Origin: Actinomadura rudentiformis
GTDB taxonomy: Bacteria; Actinomycetota; Actinomycetes; Streptosporangiales; Streptosporangiaceae
Assembly: GCF_008923185.1 (NCBI RefSeq)
Contig: NZ_WBMT01000036.1
Span: 1 to 64,000 of the forward strand
Length of the DNA stretch: 64,000 nucleotides
Reading direction: 5' to 3'
Shown: positions 51,989 to 61,053 of the stretch, one piece after another
Numbering within the stretch: position 1 is the stretch's first letter
How the letters are laid out: the number at the start of each line of letters is the position of its first letter
Translations under genes and position numbers: made by a program
The notes under the pieces: model-generated
The model's input: the letters and a program-made list of their open reading frames with translations, nothing else
Databases searched by the model: none
Told to the model about the DNA's origin: nothing

Positions 51989-53872
51989 GTGCGGTCACGC
52001 GACGGCCTCGCCGGGGGCGCGGGATTCAGCGGGAGATCCAGCGCGAGATCCAGCGCTCGTTTCAATGCGGGCTTCAGCGGCGGATTCGTCTCCGTCGTAC
52101 GGGAGAACGCGGCGTCCTACGGCGACCGGCGCTGCTTCACGTTCGTCAGCGAGGAACGCGGACCGGGCCGGACGTACCGGGAGACCGAGCTGGGGTTCGC
52201 CGAGCTCGACCGCCGCGCCCGCGCGCTGGCCGCGCGCCTGCAGGCGTACGACCTTCAGGACCGGGCCGTCATGTTGCTCTATCCGGAGGGCCTGGAGTTC
52301 GTGACGGCGTTCCTGGGCTGCCTGTACGCCCGCGTCCTCGCCGTACCGGCGCCGCTGCCCGATCTCGACGCCGGCCGTTCGGGGCGTACGCGGCGGATCA
52401 TCGCGGACGCCGACATCCGCTGGGTCCTCACCGACCGGGCGCATCGCGGACCCCTGGAGAAGTGGCTCGCGGACGCGGGCCTGGCGGGTGACGTCGGGTG
52501 CCTGGACACCGAGACCGACGTGGGCGCCCACCCCGGCGACTGGTCGACGCCGGACATCGGCCCTGACACGCTGGCGTTCCTGCAGTACACGTCGGGCTCG
52601 ACCAGCGAACCCAAGGGCGTGATGGTCTCCCACGGCAACCTGCTCTACAACGCCGAAGAGATCAAGCGCCGCATCCAGGGCTGCCCCGACACGATCGGTA
52701 CCGGCTGGGTGCCGCACTACCACGACATGGGCCTGGTCGGTCAGTTCCTGCAGCCGCTCTACCTCGGGTGCCGGTACGTGTTCACGTCGCCGATCACGTT
52801 CATCAAGCGCCCCGTCCTCTGGCTGGAGCTCGTCACCCGGCACCGCGCGACGATCATGCTGGCGCCGAACTTCGGGTACGAGCTGTGCCTGCGGCGGATC
52901 ACCGACCGGCAGCTGGAGGGGCTTGAGCTGAGCTCGCTGCGGACGGCCAAGAACGGCGCTGAGCCCGTCCGCGCCGAGACGCTGCGGCGGATGGTCGCAC
53001 GGTTCGGCCCCGTCGGGTTCCGGCCGGACGTCTGGATGCCCTGCTACGGCATGGCCGAGACGACGCTCCTCATCACCGGAGCCTCGTTCGGCGGCGGCGC
53101 CGTCGTCCGTGACTTCGACGCCGACGCCCTGACCCACGACCAGGCAATCCCCCTCGACACCCCACCCGCTACGGATGACCGACCGGCCACCGACGCGGAC
53201 GACCCTGCGGAACGGGGTGTTCGGCGGCTGGTCGGCAACGGGAGTCCGGTCACGCTGGACGTGCAGATCGTCGGGCCGGAGAGCGGGGTCGTGCGGCCGC
53301 CGGGGCGCGTGGGGGAGATCTGGGTGCGTGGCGGCAGTGTCGCCAAGGGGTACTGGAACAGGCCCGATCAGACACGCGAGACGTTCCACGCGTTCACCGC
53401 TGACGGGGCCGGGCCGTACCTCCGTACGGGCGATCTCGGCTTCGTCGTGGACGGGGAGCTGTACGTGACCGGGCGCATCAAGGATCTGATCATCGTCAAC
53501 GGGCGCAACATCCACGCCCACGACCTGGAGGAGGCAGCCCAGGCAGCCAACCCGAAGGCGCGCAACACCGCCGCGTTCTCGATCGACACCGGCGTGGAAC
53601 AGGTCGTCATCGTGCAGGAGGTGAGCACCGCACCGGGCGGGGAGGCTCCACTGTGCGACCTGGCGGCTCGGACCAAGGCCCGTGTCGCCCGTGCGTTCGA
53701 CCTGCCGGCGCTCAGCGTCGTGCTCGCCGGACGGGGTGCGATCCGCCGTACGACCAGCGGAAAGATCCAGCGTGGGCTCACTCGGCAGGCCCTGCTGGAC
53801 GGGAAGATCAACACGCTCGTAACTGATCTTCAACCAGATGTGTCAAAACAAATTAGTCAAAAACGAGACTAG
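51989..53872 (+). CDS. Fatty acyl-AMP ligase (FAAL)
   Basis: A 627-residue ANL enzyme of the FAAL/FadD32 type. It activates free fatty acids to acyl-AMP and passes them to a carrier protein rather than to CoA. Motifs: LQYTSGSTSEPKGVMVSH, WVPHYHDMGLVGQFLQPLY, the FAAL-type insertion around KNGAEPVRAETL, CYGMAETTL, RTGDLGFVVDGELYVTGRIKD and the C-terminal TSGKIQR Lys. The GTG start is six bases after the dehydrogenase stop. The obvious partner is the ACP at 47543. The N-terminus is Ser/Arg-rich and repetitive. Confidence 0.93.
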   Translation: MRSRDGLAGGAGFSGRSSARSSARFNAGFSGGFVSVVRENAASYGDRRCFTFVSEERGPGRTYRETELGFAELDRRARALAARLQAYDLQDRAVMLLYPEGLEFVTAFLGCLYARVLAVPAPLPDLDAGRSGRTRRIIADADIRWVLTDRAHRGPLEKWLADAGLAGDVGCLDTETDVGAHPGDWSTPDIGPDTLAFLQYTSGSTSEPKGVMVSHGNLLYNAEEIKRRIQGCPDTIGTGWVPHYHDMGLVGQFLQPLYLGCRYVFTSPITFIKRPVLWLELVTRHRATIMLAPNFGYELCLRRITDRQLEGLELSSLRTAKNGAEPVRAETLRRMVARFGPVGFRPDVWMPCYGMAETTLLITGASFGGGAVVRDFDADALTHDQAIPLDTPPATDDRPATDADDPAERGVRRLVGNGSPVTLDVQIVGPESGVVRPPGRVGEIWVRGGSVAKGYWNRPDQTRETFHAFTADGAGPYLRTGDLGFVVDGELYVTGRIKDLIIVNGRNIHAHDLEEAAQAANPKARNTAAFSIDTGVEQVVIVQEVSTAPGGEAPLCDLAARTKARVARAFDLPALSVVLAGRGAIRRTTSGKIQRGLTRQALLDGKINTLVTDLQPDVSKQISQKRD

Positions 53873-53934
53873 GTATGTCTTTGCCTGATAAAGTCACAGA
53901 TCACCCGGTGCACAGAGTGGAGAGAAGACGGGCC

Positions 53935-54516
53935 ATGGCGCTACGTCACGCGGTTCTCGCAGCCCTGCTGGACGGCGAGTACAGCGGTTACCAGCTCGCC
54001 AAGATCTTTGACCTGTCCGTCTCCAACTACTGGCACGCCGTTCCCCAGCAGCTCTACGCGGAGCTGACCAAACTGGAGTCCGAGGGACTGATCACCGGTC
54101 GGCGGATCATCCAGCACGACCGCCCCAACAAGCGGGTGTTCACCGTCACCCAAGCCGGGATCGACGAGTTGGAACGTTTCGCCGCGGTACCCGCCAAGCC
54201 GGGGATCATCCGCGAAAACCTCCTGGTCATGGTACAGGCCGTGGACCACATCTCCACGCCCGCCGTGATCGCACAGCTTGAGGACCGTGCTCTGGCCTCC
54301 GCCGCCAAGATCGCGATCTTCGAGCGCACTCTCGAGCACCTTCGTGGTGATCTCGACGAGGAGACCTATCTGCGTACCGGTTCTCCAATCGGGCCCTACC
54401 TGACGTGTCTGCGTGGGCTCCGATTCGAGCAGGAGAACCGAGAGTGGTTCGAGAGCACTGCCCAACTGCTGCGCGACCGAGCAATCGCGCACGCCGAGGA
54501 AGGCAAGCCATCGTGA
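53935..54516 (+). CDS. PadR-family transcriptional regulator
   Basis: A 193-residue PadR protein: winged helix MALRHAVLAALLDGEYSGYQ and YAELTKLESEGLITGR, then a C-terminal helical Vir-type domain. ATG 53935 (GGAGAG upstream) is preferred over an in-frame ATG at 53875, which would add 20 residues unlike the family. It follows the FAAL gene and probably regulates the lipid operon. Ligand unknown. Confidence 0.9.
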   Translation: MALRHAVLAALLDGEYSGYQLAKIFDLSVSNYWHAVPQQLYAELTKLESEGLITGRRIIQHDRPNKRVFTVTQAGIDELERFAAVPAKPGIIRENLLVMVQAVDHISTPAVIAQLEDRALASAAKIAIFERTLEHLRGDLDEETYLRTGSPIGPYLTCLRGLRFEQENREWFESTAQLLRDRAIAHAEEGKPS

Positions 54517-54579
54517 CCCCCGGCCCCACGCCACGCCCGCGCGGGAACCGGTCGCCACGCCCCAGCCGAGGAGGCGTTC

Positions 54580-55203
54580 ATGACGGGCGAACACCGCACG
54601 ATAGAGCGACCTAGCAACACAGCCGAGCCACACGCCGAGGCGCACGCCGCGCCCATCGCGCCCCGCGTGGCGCACCTGCCCACCGCGCCGTCCGCGGCCG
54701 CGGTCAGGGCCCACTCTCCCTCCACGTCCCCCACGGTCACGGCGGCCGCCCCGCCTGCCGTGCTCGCGGTGGCGGAGCCCCCGGAGCTCCAGCCAATGGA
54801 ACTGCTCGAACCGCAGCAAGTGCTCTTGGGCGAGCTGAACCTGCCGCCGGTGCACGCGTCCGTGCCCCTGGCCCGCGGATTCAGCCGTTCCATCACCACC
54901 GGCTGCCAGATCCCGGACGTCCGGGACGACGCCGAAGTGCTCGTCTCCGAACTGGTCACCAACGCCGTGCAGCACGCCGCGGCGTCCGGTGCCACGCTGT
55001 GCCTGCGCATGCTCCGCGTCGGTACCCGGCTCCGGATCGAGGTCCACGACCCGAGCCCTGTCCTTCCGCGCGCCGTCCAGGTCAACCTGCTGGAAGAGAC
55101 CGGCAGGGGATGGTTCCTGGTGGCGATCATCGCGGAACGGCACGGCATCGAGCAGACCTCCGCCGGCAAGTCGGTCTGGTGTGAAGTGCCCGCGTGGCCG
55201 TAG
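54580..55203 (+). CDS. ATP-binding protein of the anti-sigma (RsbW-like) kind
   Basis: A 207-residue protein. The first 90 residues are Ala/Pro-rich and likely disordered. The rest is a GHKL ATPase domain with N-box VLVSELVTNAVQHA and G-box ETGRGWFLVAIIAERHG. Streptomycetes and relatives have many such HATPase_c_2 proteins, which act as anti-sigma or partner-switching kinases. No sigma or antagonist gene is adjacent. A role with the conservon downstream is possible but unproven. Confidence 0.85.
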   Translation: MTGEHRTIERPSNTAEPHAEAHAAPIAPRVAHLPTAPSAAAVRAHSPSTSPTVTAAAPPAVLAVAEPPELQPMELLEPQQVLLGELNLPPVHASVPLARGFSRSITTGCQIPDVRDDAEVLVSELVTNAVQHAAASGATLCLRMLRVGTRLRIEVHDPSPVLPRAVQVNLLEETGRGWFLVAIIAERHGIEQTSAGKSVWCEVPAWP

Positions 55204-55374
55204 CGCCCCGCGTCAGCCCTTCACAGCAAGCCGGCCGGCGGTCCCGCCCTGCCGGTTGACCGGGAGCCCAGGTTCTGGAGCGGAAGAGCATCATGCGCGT
55301 TTACATGGCGATGTACGCCGCATCCGACAGACCCCGCAGACGTACAGACCGTCGGCGATAGGGGTGGGGATGCG

Positions 55375-55752
55375 ATGTCTGTGGACTGGTATCGAGCAGA
55401 CGGAAGACCCGCGACATCGGACGAGGCACAGCGGCTGCTGCTCGACGTGAGATCACGCCTGCTCGCGCAGGACGTCATCCGCGTCGGCCCGGTCGTGGTG
55501 GTCGTGTCGACCTGGTTCACCGTGATCGACCAAGGACTCGCGGCGAACGGTCGGCCGCTGTTGTGGCAGACCATCGCCTCCGATCTCACGATGCACGCCG
55601 ACATCGGCCAGTACACGACGCGGGAGAAGGCGGCCCGCGGGCACGCGGAGGCGGTCGCGATGATCACTGACCGGCTCCGCCGGCTGGTCGCGCGTGCCAA
55701 CGCGGGGGAGACCTGGTCGGGCGGGCACGAAGGGTGGTCCGCCGCGGGCTGA
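55375..55752 (+). CDS. Hypothetical protein
   Basis: A 125-residue protein starting MSVDWYRADGRPATSDEAQR. A hydrophobic beta segment (VIRVGPVVVVVSTWFTVIDQ) sits at about residues 34-53, and a C-terminal helix is rich in Ala and Arg. No signal peptide and no family I recognise. Codon use is typical of the genome, with third positions strongly G/C, so it is probably expressed. Between the ATPase and the conservon. Confidence 0.6.
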   Translation: MSVDWYRADGRPATSDEAQRLLLDVRSRLLAQDVIRVGPVVVVVSTWFTVIDQGLAANGRPLLWQTIASDLTMHADIGQYTTREKAARGHAEAVAMITDRLRRLVARANAGETWSGGHEGWSAAG

Positions 55753-55807
55753 TCCGCCCCGGCGGCGAGACCGCTCGGCCTCGCACGACCCGGCCCCGCA
55801 CGACCTG

Positions 55808-55952
55808 ACGTGAACGACGCACAACGACGTGCGCCCTCGACTTGAACAACGTACGACAACTTGAACGCCGTACGACGACTTGAACGGCGTACGGCTCGAC
55901 CTGAACGGCGTACGACGACGTACGACCCGGCTTGAACGACGTACGACCCGGC
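55808..55952. repeat. Degenerate 19-22 bp tandem repeat array D
   Basis: About seven units of the type CTTGAACGGCGTACGACGA (visible from 55808 through 55952) fill the 270-base gap before the conservon. Units vary, and one is followed by extra CGACGTACGAC. No gene is present here. Confidence 0.75.
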
Positions 55953-56024
55953 CTCGAATACCCGACATCGAGAAGAAGGGCGGGCCGAGCCCTGCGGCCC
56001 GATCCGACATGAGGGTGAGATCTG

Positions 56025-58799
56025 ATGGGCACCAAGAGCAAGAGCCGGCCGCCCGGCCCGCCCGGGGCGGCCGCCAGGCAGAAGGCACGTGAGAACCCCG
56101 GGGGCACGAGGAGGCGAGGCCTGCCGATTCGCCTGCGGATCACGGTGCTGCTGCTCGTGCCGCTGATGTCCCTGGTCGCCCTCTGGGGATTCGCCGCCAA
56201 CATCACGCTGGGCCCGGCGATCGACAAGTACGACTTCTCCACCACCTACGAGAAGGTCGGCCTGCCCGGCCTCTTCCTCGTCAACCAGCTCCAGCAGGAA
56301 CGTTCGCTGAGCGTCGTCGCGGTGAGCACCCGGAAGCCCGCGGACAAGCAGAAACTCGGTGCGCAACGCGCCCGCGCGAGCGCCGTGCAGGACGCGTTCC
56401 GCAAGTCGGCGTTCTCGCCCGAGGCCACGGACGCGGCGAAGGCCGACACCGGCCAGCGGCTGGCCGAGGCGATGAAGGCCCTGGACCGGCTGCCTGCGCT
56501 GCGGGCCAAGGTCGACACGGGGCAGATCGGGACGCTGGAGCTCATCGAGTCCTACGGCAACATCCTCGACCGCGTCATCCTGGTCTTCAGCGGTCTGGTC
56601 ATCGTCAACGACCTCGACATCTTCGAACAGGGCCGCGCGCTCATCAGCGTGGGCAACGCGCGCGCCTACATGCTGCGCCAGGACGCGCTGATCTCCGCTG
56701 CGCTCGCGAAGGGCGGCAGGCTGAGCGACGAGGAGAAGCTCGCCTTCGCGGAGTGGGCGGCCATCGGGCGGCGTGAGTTCCAGGTCGGGCTCGTGGACAT
56801 GAACGACGACCTCAGGCGCCCGTTGCAGCAGCTCGGGGCGACCCCGAACTTCCAGCGTTACCGGGCCATCGAGGAGGCCGTGATCAACTCGCGCGGCGAC
56901 CGGCTGCCGCCGGAGGTCGCCGAGTGGTCGGCGACCGTCGCGCCGCTGTCCCAGGCATGGGAGCAGAAGGTCACCCAGGCCAGCCTCGCGCTGAACGAGC
57001 TTGCGAAGCCGATCGGCGAGCGGGTCGTCCGCCGTCTCGTCCTTGTCGGTGGCTTCGGCCTGTTCGCGGTGGTGGCGTCCGTGCTCCTGTCGATCTTCGC
57101 CGCCCGCAGCCTGTCGCGTGAGCTGCGCGGGTTGCAGCGCGCCGCCCTCCAGCTGGCCGAGGACCGGCTTCCCAACGTCGTCGCCAGGTTGCGCCGCGGT
57201 GAGGAGGTGGACGTCGAGGCCGAGGCGCCGCCGCTCATCATCGGCAAGACCAGGGAGGTCTCCCGCGTGGGCGACGCGTTCACCCGCGTCCAGCACACCG
57301 CGATCGAGACGGCGGTCCGCGAGTCGTATCTGCGCGAGGGCATCAGCCGCGTCTTCCTCAACGTCGCCTGGCGCAGCCAGTCTCTGCTCCACCGGCAGCT
57401 GCGCATGCTGGACGAGATGGAACGCCGCGCCACCGACCCGGACGTGATGGCGGACCTGTTCCGGCTGGACCACCTCACGACCCGTATGCGCCGCCACGCG
57501 GAAGGCCTGGTCATCCTCTCCGGTGCCTCACCCGGCCGGGGCTGGAGCAGGCCCGTCCCCGTCGAGGACGTCATGCGCGCCGCCATCGCCGAGGTGGAGG
57601 ACTACACGCGCGTGGAGGTCGTCGTGCTGTCCGCCGAGGCCGCGCTGATCGGGGAGGCCGTGGCGGACGTCGTCCACCTGCTCGCCGAGCTCATCGAGAA
57701 CGCCACGGTGTTCTCGCCGGCGCCGACCGAGGTGCTGGTCCGCGGCGAGATGGGGGCGAACGGCTTCGCGGTCGACATCGTGGACCGCGGCATCGGGCTC
57801 GACCAGGCCGAGCTGAACGCCCTCAACCTGCGGTTGTCGCGGGCGCCCGAGTTCGACCTGGCCGTCACCGACCGGCTCGGCCTGTTCGTCGTCGCCCGCC
57901 TCGCGGGGCGGCACGGGATCCGGGTCGCGCTGCAGCCGTCGGTGTACGGCGGCGTCTCGGCGGTCGTGCTGATCCCGCGTGAGCTCATGGTGGACATCGA
58001 CCAGCCCGAGGACGAACGCGAATCCGCCATCAACGGCTCCAACGGGGTCGCCGCCGACGGTGTGCCCGCCCCGCGGCAGGCGCCGGACGCGATGCCGAAC
58101 GGCTCCGGCCCCTCCGGGGGGAACGGCCACACCCCATCGACCGCAGACCAGGGAAACGGTCAGCGGCAGGCACTGCTCAAGTCCAAGGCGATGCTGAACG
58201 CTCCGACGCCCTTCGACGCGCCCGCGTCCCCCGTTCAGGGGACGGGAGCGGACGCGCCACCGTCGTTCGGGACCCCCGCACCGCCCGCCGCACCGGATCC
58301 GTCCGCGCCGCCCGCCCCGTCGCCTTCACCGGGCTCACCCGAGGCGCCGACCTGGACTTCGAACACACCCGAGGCGCCGACCTGGGCTTCGGACACACCC
58401 GCGTGGGGCAACGAGACGCCGACGTGGTCGGCGACCGACACACCGAGGTGGGGCACGGAGGCTCCGACGTGGGCGTCCGAACCCGCCGACCGGCCGTCCC
58501 CGTTCTCCTCGCCGGTGTCGTTCGGCGAACCGATGGCCACTCCGCACGCGCAGCCGGGTTCCGGTTCGCGGGCCCCGCTGCCGCGGCGGACCAGGAGAGC
58601 CAGCCTGGCGCCGCAGCTGCGCAGCGATGAGCCGTCAGCCGCGTACCAGCCGGACGACACGCTCGTCGCCTGGGAGGAACGTTCGGCCGAGGCGTCCCGG
58701 GACCTGTTCGCCGATCTCCAGGCGGGCTGGATGCGCGGCCGGGACGAGGACGAGGGACCGTCCGATTACGCAGAGGGAAGGGGAGGACCGACATCATGA
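56025..58799 (+). CDS. cvnA: Conservon sensor kinase-like protein (CvnA)
   Basis: A 924-residue membrane sensor. Helix 1 is at about 38-60 (ITVLLLVPLMSLVALWGFAA). An extracellular nitrate/nitrite-sensing (NIT-like) helical domain runs to about 330, helix 2 is at about 335-358, then HAMP-like. The cytoplasmic dimerisation region has FRLDHLTTRMRRHAEGL, and the ATPase domain has N-box LLAELIENATVFSP and DRGIGLDQ. The last 260 residues are disordered, Pro-rich, with APTW/TPTW repeats. First gene of the four-gene conservon, coupled to cvnB by ATGA. Confidence 0.9.
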   Translation: MGTKSKSRPPGPPGAAARQKARENPGGTRRRGLPIRLRITVLLLVPLMSLVALWGFAANITLGPAIDKYDFSTTYEKVGLPGLFLVNQLQQERSLSVVAVSTRKPADKQKLGAQRARASAVQDAFRKSAFSPEATDAAKADTGQRLAEAMKALDRLPALRAKVDTGQIGTLELIESYGNILDRVILVFSGLVIVNDLDIFEQGRALISVGNARAYMLRQDALISAALAKGGRLSDEEKLAFAEWAAIGRREFQVGLVDMNDDLRRPLQQLGATPNFQRYRAIEEAVINSRGDRLPPEVAEWSATVAPLSQAWEQKVTQASLALNELAKPIGERVVRRLVLVGGFGLFAVVASVLLSIFAARSLSRELRGLQRAALQLAEDRLPNVVARLRRGEEVDVEAEAPPLIIGKTREVSRVGDAFTRVQHTAIETAVRESYLREGISRVFLNVAWRSQSLLHRQLRMLDEMERRATDPDVMADLFRLDHLTTRMRRHAEGLVILSGASPGRGWSRPVPVEDVMRAAIAEVEDYTRVEVVVLSAEAALIGEAVADVVHLLAELIENATVFSPAPTEVLVRGEMGANGFAVDIVDRGIGLDQAELNALNLRLSRAPEFDLAVTDRLGLFVVARLAGRHGIRVALQPSVYGGVSAVVLIPRELMVDIDQPEDERESAINGSNGVAADGVPAPRQAPDAMPNGSGPSGGNGHTPSTADQGNGQRQALLKSKAMLNAPTPFDAPASPVQGTGADAPPSFGTPAPPAAPDPSAPPAPSPSPGSPEAPTWTSNTPEAPTWASDTPAWGNETPTWSATDTPRWGTEAPTWASEPADRPSPFSSPVSFGEPMATPHAQPGSGSRAPLPRRTRRASLAPQLRSDEPSAAYQPDDTLVAWEERSAEASRDLFADLQAGWMRGRDEDEGPSDYAEGRGGPTS

Positions 58800-59215
58800 C
58801 GCAGCAGGGAGTGGGGACCGAACTGAATTGGCTGCTCAACGACCTCGTCGACCGCGTGCCCCAGGTGCGCAAGGTCGTCGTGCTGTCGAGGGACGGCCTG
58901 GTGATGGGATCGTCGCGGGACGTGGGCCGCGAGGACTCCGAATACCTGGCCGCGCTGGCGGCCGGCTTCCACAGCCTGGCGATCGGCGCCAAGCCGCAGC
59001 TGGACTCCGGTGAGATCCGGCAGACCATCATCGAGATGGACAAGGGACTGTTCTTCGTGGTCCCGGCCGGTGCCAACAGCTGCCTGGCGCTGCTGAGCGA
59101 AGTGGGCGCGAACGCCGGTCTCGTCGCGTACGAGATGACCATGCTGGTCAAACGCGTCGGCCGGCAGCTCTCCACGGGGCTGAGACCGCGCGGCCCGGGA
59201 ACGGAATCCGGGTGA
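58796..59215 (+). CDS. cvnB: Conservon roadblock/LC7 protein (CvnB)
   Basis: A 139-residue roadblock/LC7 protein: LNWLLNDLVDRVPQVRKVVV, LSRDGLVMGSSRDVG, DKGLFFVVPAGANSCLALL. These act with the GTPase as activating or docking partners. Overlaps cvnA by four bases. Confidence 0.93.
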   Translation: MTQQGVGTELNWLLNDLVDRVPQVRKVVVLSRDGLVMGSSRDVGREDSEYLAALAAGFHSLAIGAKPQLDSGEIRQTIIEMDKGLFFVVPAGANSCLALLSEVGANAGLVAYEMTMLVKRVGRQLSTGLRPRGPGTESG

Positions 59216-59221
59216 GCGGAG

Positions 59222-59623
59222 ATGGAGCCGAGCGTCTCCGGTGGCCCCCGCGGCCCGGGAAGGGAGCGGTGGATCGACGAGGCCGCCGGTCCCGTGGTCC
59301 GGCCGTACGCGATGACACGGGGCCGGACCCGGCCCCGTGGCGAGCCGCTCGACCTCGTCACCATCCTCGTCGCGATCGGCCGCGCGCCCGCTGAGCCCGG
59401 CCGCCTCACCCGCGAGCAGCGGCGGATCCTGTGGCTCTGCCGCCGCCCGCACACCATCGCCGACCTGGCCTCCGATCTGGATCTGCCGTTCGGCGTGCTC
59501 CGGGTGCTGGCCGGGGACCTCCTCGATTCGGGCCTGGTGGGCATCCAGCGCTGGACCTCGCCCGCCGCCCAGACCGATCAGAACCTGCTCAGGAGGGTTC
59601 TCGATGAACTCCGCGCGCTCTGA
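59222..59623 (+). CDS. cvnC: Conservon DUF742 protein (CvnC)
   Basis: A 133-residue DUF742 protein with the family start region WIDEAAGPVVRPYAMTRGRT and a winged-helix-like core (HTIADLASDLDLPFGVLRVL). Preceded by GGAG and overlapping the next gene by about 20 bases. Confidence 0.92.
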   Translation: MEPSVSGGPRGPGRERWIDEAAGPVVRPYAMTRGRTRPRGEPLDLVTILVAIGRAPAEPGRLTREQRRILWLCRRPHTIADLASDLDLPFGVLRVLAGDLLDSGLVGIQRWTSPAAQTDQNLLRRVLDELRAL

Positions 59624-60233
59624 CGAACTGCACGATCCGGTCGACGGCCGGTCCGACGACGAGCACGACGGCCCGCGGGTCGCGCTCAAGATCCTCGTGG
59701 CCGGCGGCTTCGGGGTCGGCAAGACGACCCTGGTCGGCGCGGTCAGCGAGATCCGCCCGCTGCGCACCGAGGAGGCCCTCACCGACGTGAGCGTCGGCAT
59801 CGACGACCTGGAGGGCGTCGCGGCCAAGCGCACGACGACCGTGGCGATGGACTTCGGCCGCATCACGCTGCGGGACGGTGTCGCGATCTACCTGTTCGGG
59901 ACGCCGGGGCAGGAGCGGTTCTGGTTCATGTGGAACGAGCTGTCGCGCGGTGCGCTGGGCGCCGTGGTGCTGGCCGACACCCGGCGGCTCACGGCCAGCT
60001 TCGCCTCGATCGACTACTTCGAGGAGAAGGGCACGCCGTTCGTGGTCGCGGTGAACTGCTTCGACGACGCCGACCGGTACGAGTCGAACGAGATCCGCGG
60101 CGCGCTCGACATCGATCCGCACGTCCCCGTCATCCTCTGCGACGCGCGCCGGGCCGACTCGGCCAAGAAGGTGCTCGTCGGCCTCGTCGAACACGCACTG
60201 CGACTGGCGGGTGCCGCCCCCGCTGGCCGGTAG
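59604..60233 (+). CDS. cvnD: Conservon GTPase (CvnD)
   Basis: A 209-residue small GTPase: P-loop VAGGFGVGKTTLVGAV, switch region LTDVSVGID, G3 FGTPGQERFWFMW, and G4-type VAVNCFDDAD (NxxD variant). ATG 59604 follows AGGAGGG inside cvnC. No conservon P450 (CvnE-type) follows; the 175 bases up to 60408 hold nothing recognised. Confidence 0.94.
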   Translation: MNSARSDELHDPVDGRSDDEHDGPRVALKILVAGGFGVGKTTLVGAVSEIRPLRTEEALTDVSVGIDDLEGVAAKRTTTVAMDFGRITLRDGVAIYLFGTPGQERFWFMWNELSRGALGAVVLADTRRLTASFASIDYFEEKGTPFVVAVNCFDDADRYESNEIRGALDIDPHVPVILCDARRADSAKKVLVGLVEHALRLAGAAPAGR

Positions 60234-60408
60234 AGGCCAGCTTTCGCGTCCCGGAGGCGTCCTGGAGACGCCCCGAGGCGCCCGGAGCCGTTCGGATCCG
60301 GGGCGAGGAGGGCGGCGAAAATGCCCGGTTGTGGCCAGCGTCTGGGCGCGAGTGGAGGTCGCGGCCAGAGGCCGGCCCTGCCGGAGGGGCAGACGGTCGT
60401 CCGGAGGG

Positions 60409-60978
60409 TCAGCCGGTCGGCTCCGAGACCGGGGCTCCGGCCGTGGGATCGGTCGCCGGAAGGTCCGGGATCACCCCCGGGAGCTGCGTGTTCTCTTCCG
60501 GCGGCTCCAGCGGCGGACGCATGATGACCTCGTTCACGCCGACGTCGTGGCCGGCCTCGCAGCGGACCTCCGCCATGACCGCCTCGCCGCAGTCGGCGTG
60601 GACGAGGGCGACCATCCGCCCTTCCTCGCTCTCGAGGTAGATGTCGCCCCATTCCATGAGGCTGACCAGGGTGGGCGCCAGGGCGAGGCCCGCCTTGGTG
60701 AGGTGGTACTCGTAGCGGGTTCGCTGTCCGGGTTCCTGGTACGGCTCCTTGCTGAGCAGACCGAAGTTGACCAGATGTCGCAGCCGGTCGGTGACGGCGG
60801 ATTCGGTCATGCCGAGGTTCCGTACGAAGTCGCCGAAACGGCTCGTACCGAGGTACGCCTCGCTCAGCACCAGCACGGCCGACGGCGGGCCGATCGCCGC
60901 AAGTGTCCTGGATACGGGGCAGTTCTGCATCGACCAGGTGGTGCGGTCGGCGAAGTGCCCCTGAAGTGCGATGGTCAC
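60409..60978 (-). CDS. HxlR-family regulator
   Basis: A 189-residue winged-helix protein. Near residue 20 it has the single Cys of many HxlR proteins (QNCPVSRTL). The helix-turn-helix FGDFVRNLGMTESAVTDRLR follows, then LLSKEPYQEPGQRTRYEYHL. An acidic extension of about 60 residues ends Pro-rich. Starts at GTG 60978 with TATAAT seven bases upstream. Divergent from the MFS exporter, its likely target. Confidence 0.88.
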   Translation of the reverse strand: MTIALQGHFADRTTWSMQNCPVSRTLAAIGPPSAVLVLSEAYLGTSRFGDFVRNLGMTESAVTDRLRHLVNFGLLSKEPYQEPGQRTRYEYHLTKAGLALAPTLVSLMEWGDIYLESEEGRMVALVHADCGEAVMAEVRCEAGHDVGVNEVIMRPPLEPPEENTQLPGVIPDLPATDPTAGAPVSEPTG

Positions 60979-61053
60979 CTACGCGATTATACGCGGAAGA
61001 ACATGCTGACTTGTATTGACCGCAGTCAGCGGGAATCGCTACGCTAGCTAACT
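60979..61053. promoter_or_regulatory. Divergent leaderless promoters of HxlR and MFS genes
   Basis: Rightward: TTGACC at 61016-61021, 18-base spacer, TACGCT at 61040-61045, ATG at 61054. Leftward: TATAAT (complement of 60986-60991) seven bases from the GTG. An inverted repeat GCTGAC/GTCAGC (61005-61010 and 61025-61030) spans the rightward -35 and is a likely HxlR operator. Confidence 0.6.

Noticed and set aside
51995-53833. 612-codon leftward frame opposite the fatty acyl-AMP ligase
   Set aside because: Antisense artefact of high GC third positions; all ANL motifs are on the plus strand.
55221-57497. 758-codon leftward frame across the conservon start and repeat array D
   Set aside because: Overlaps cvnA; composition is His/Asp/Arg-rich and part of it is translated repeat.
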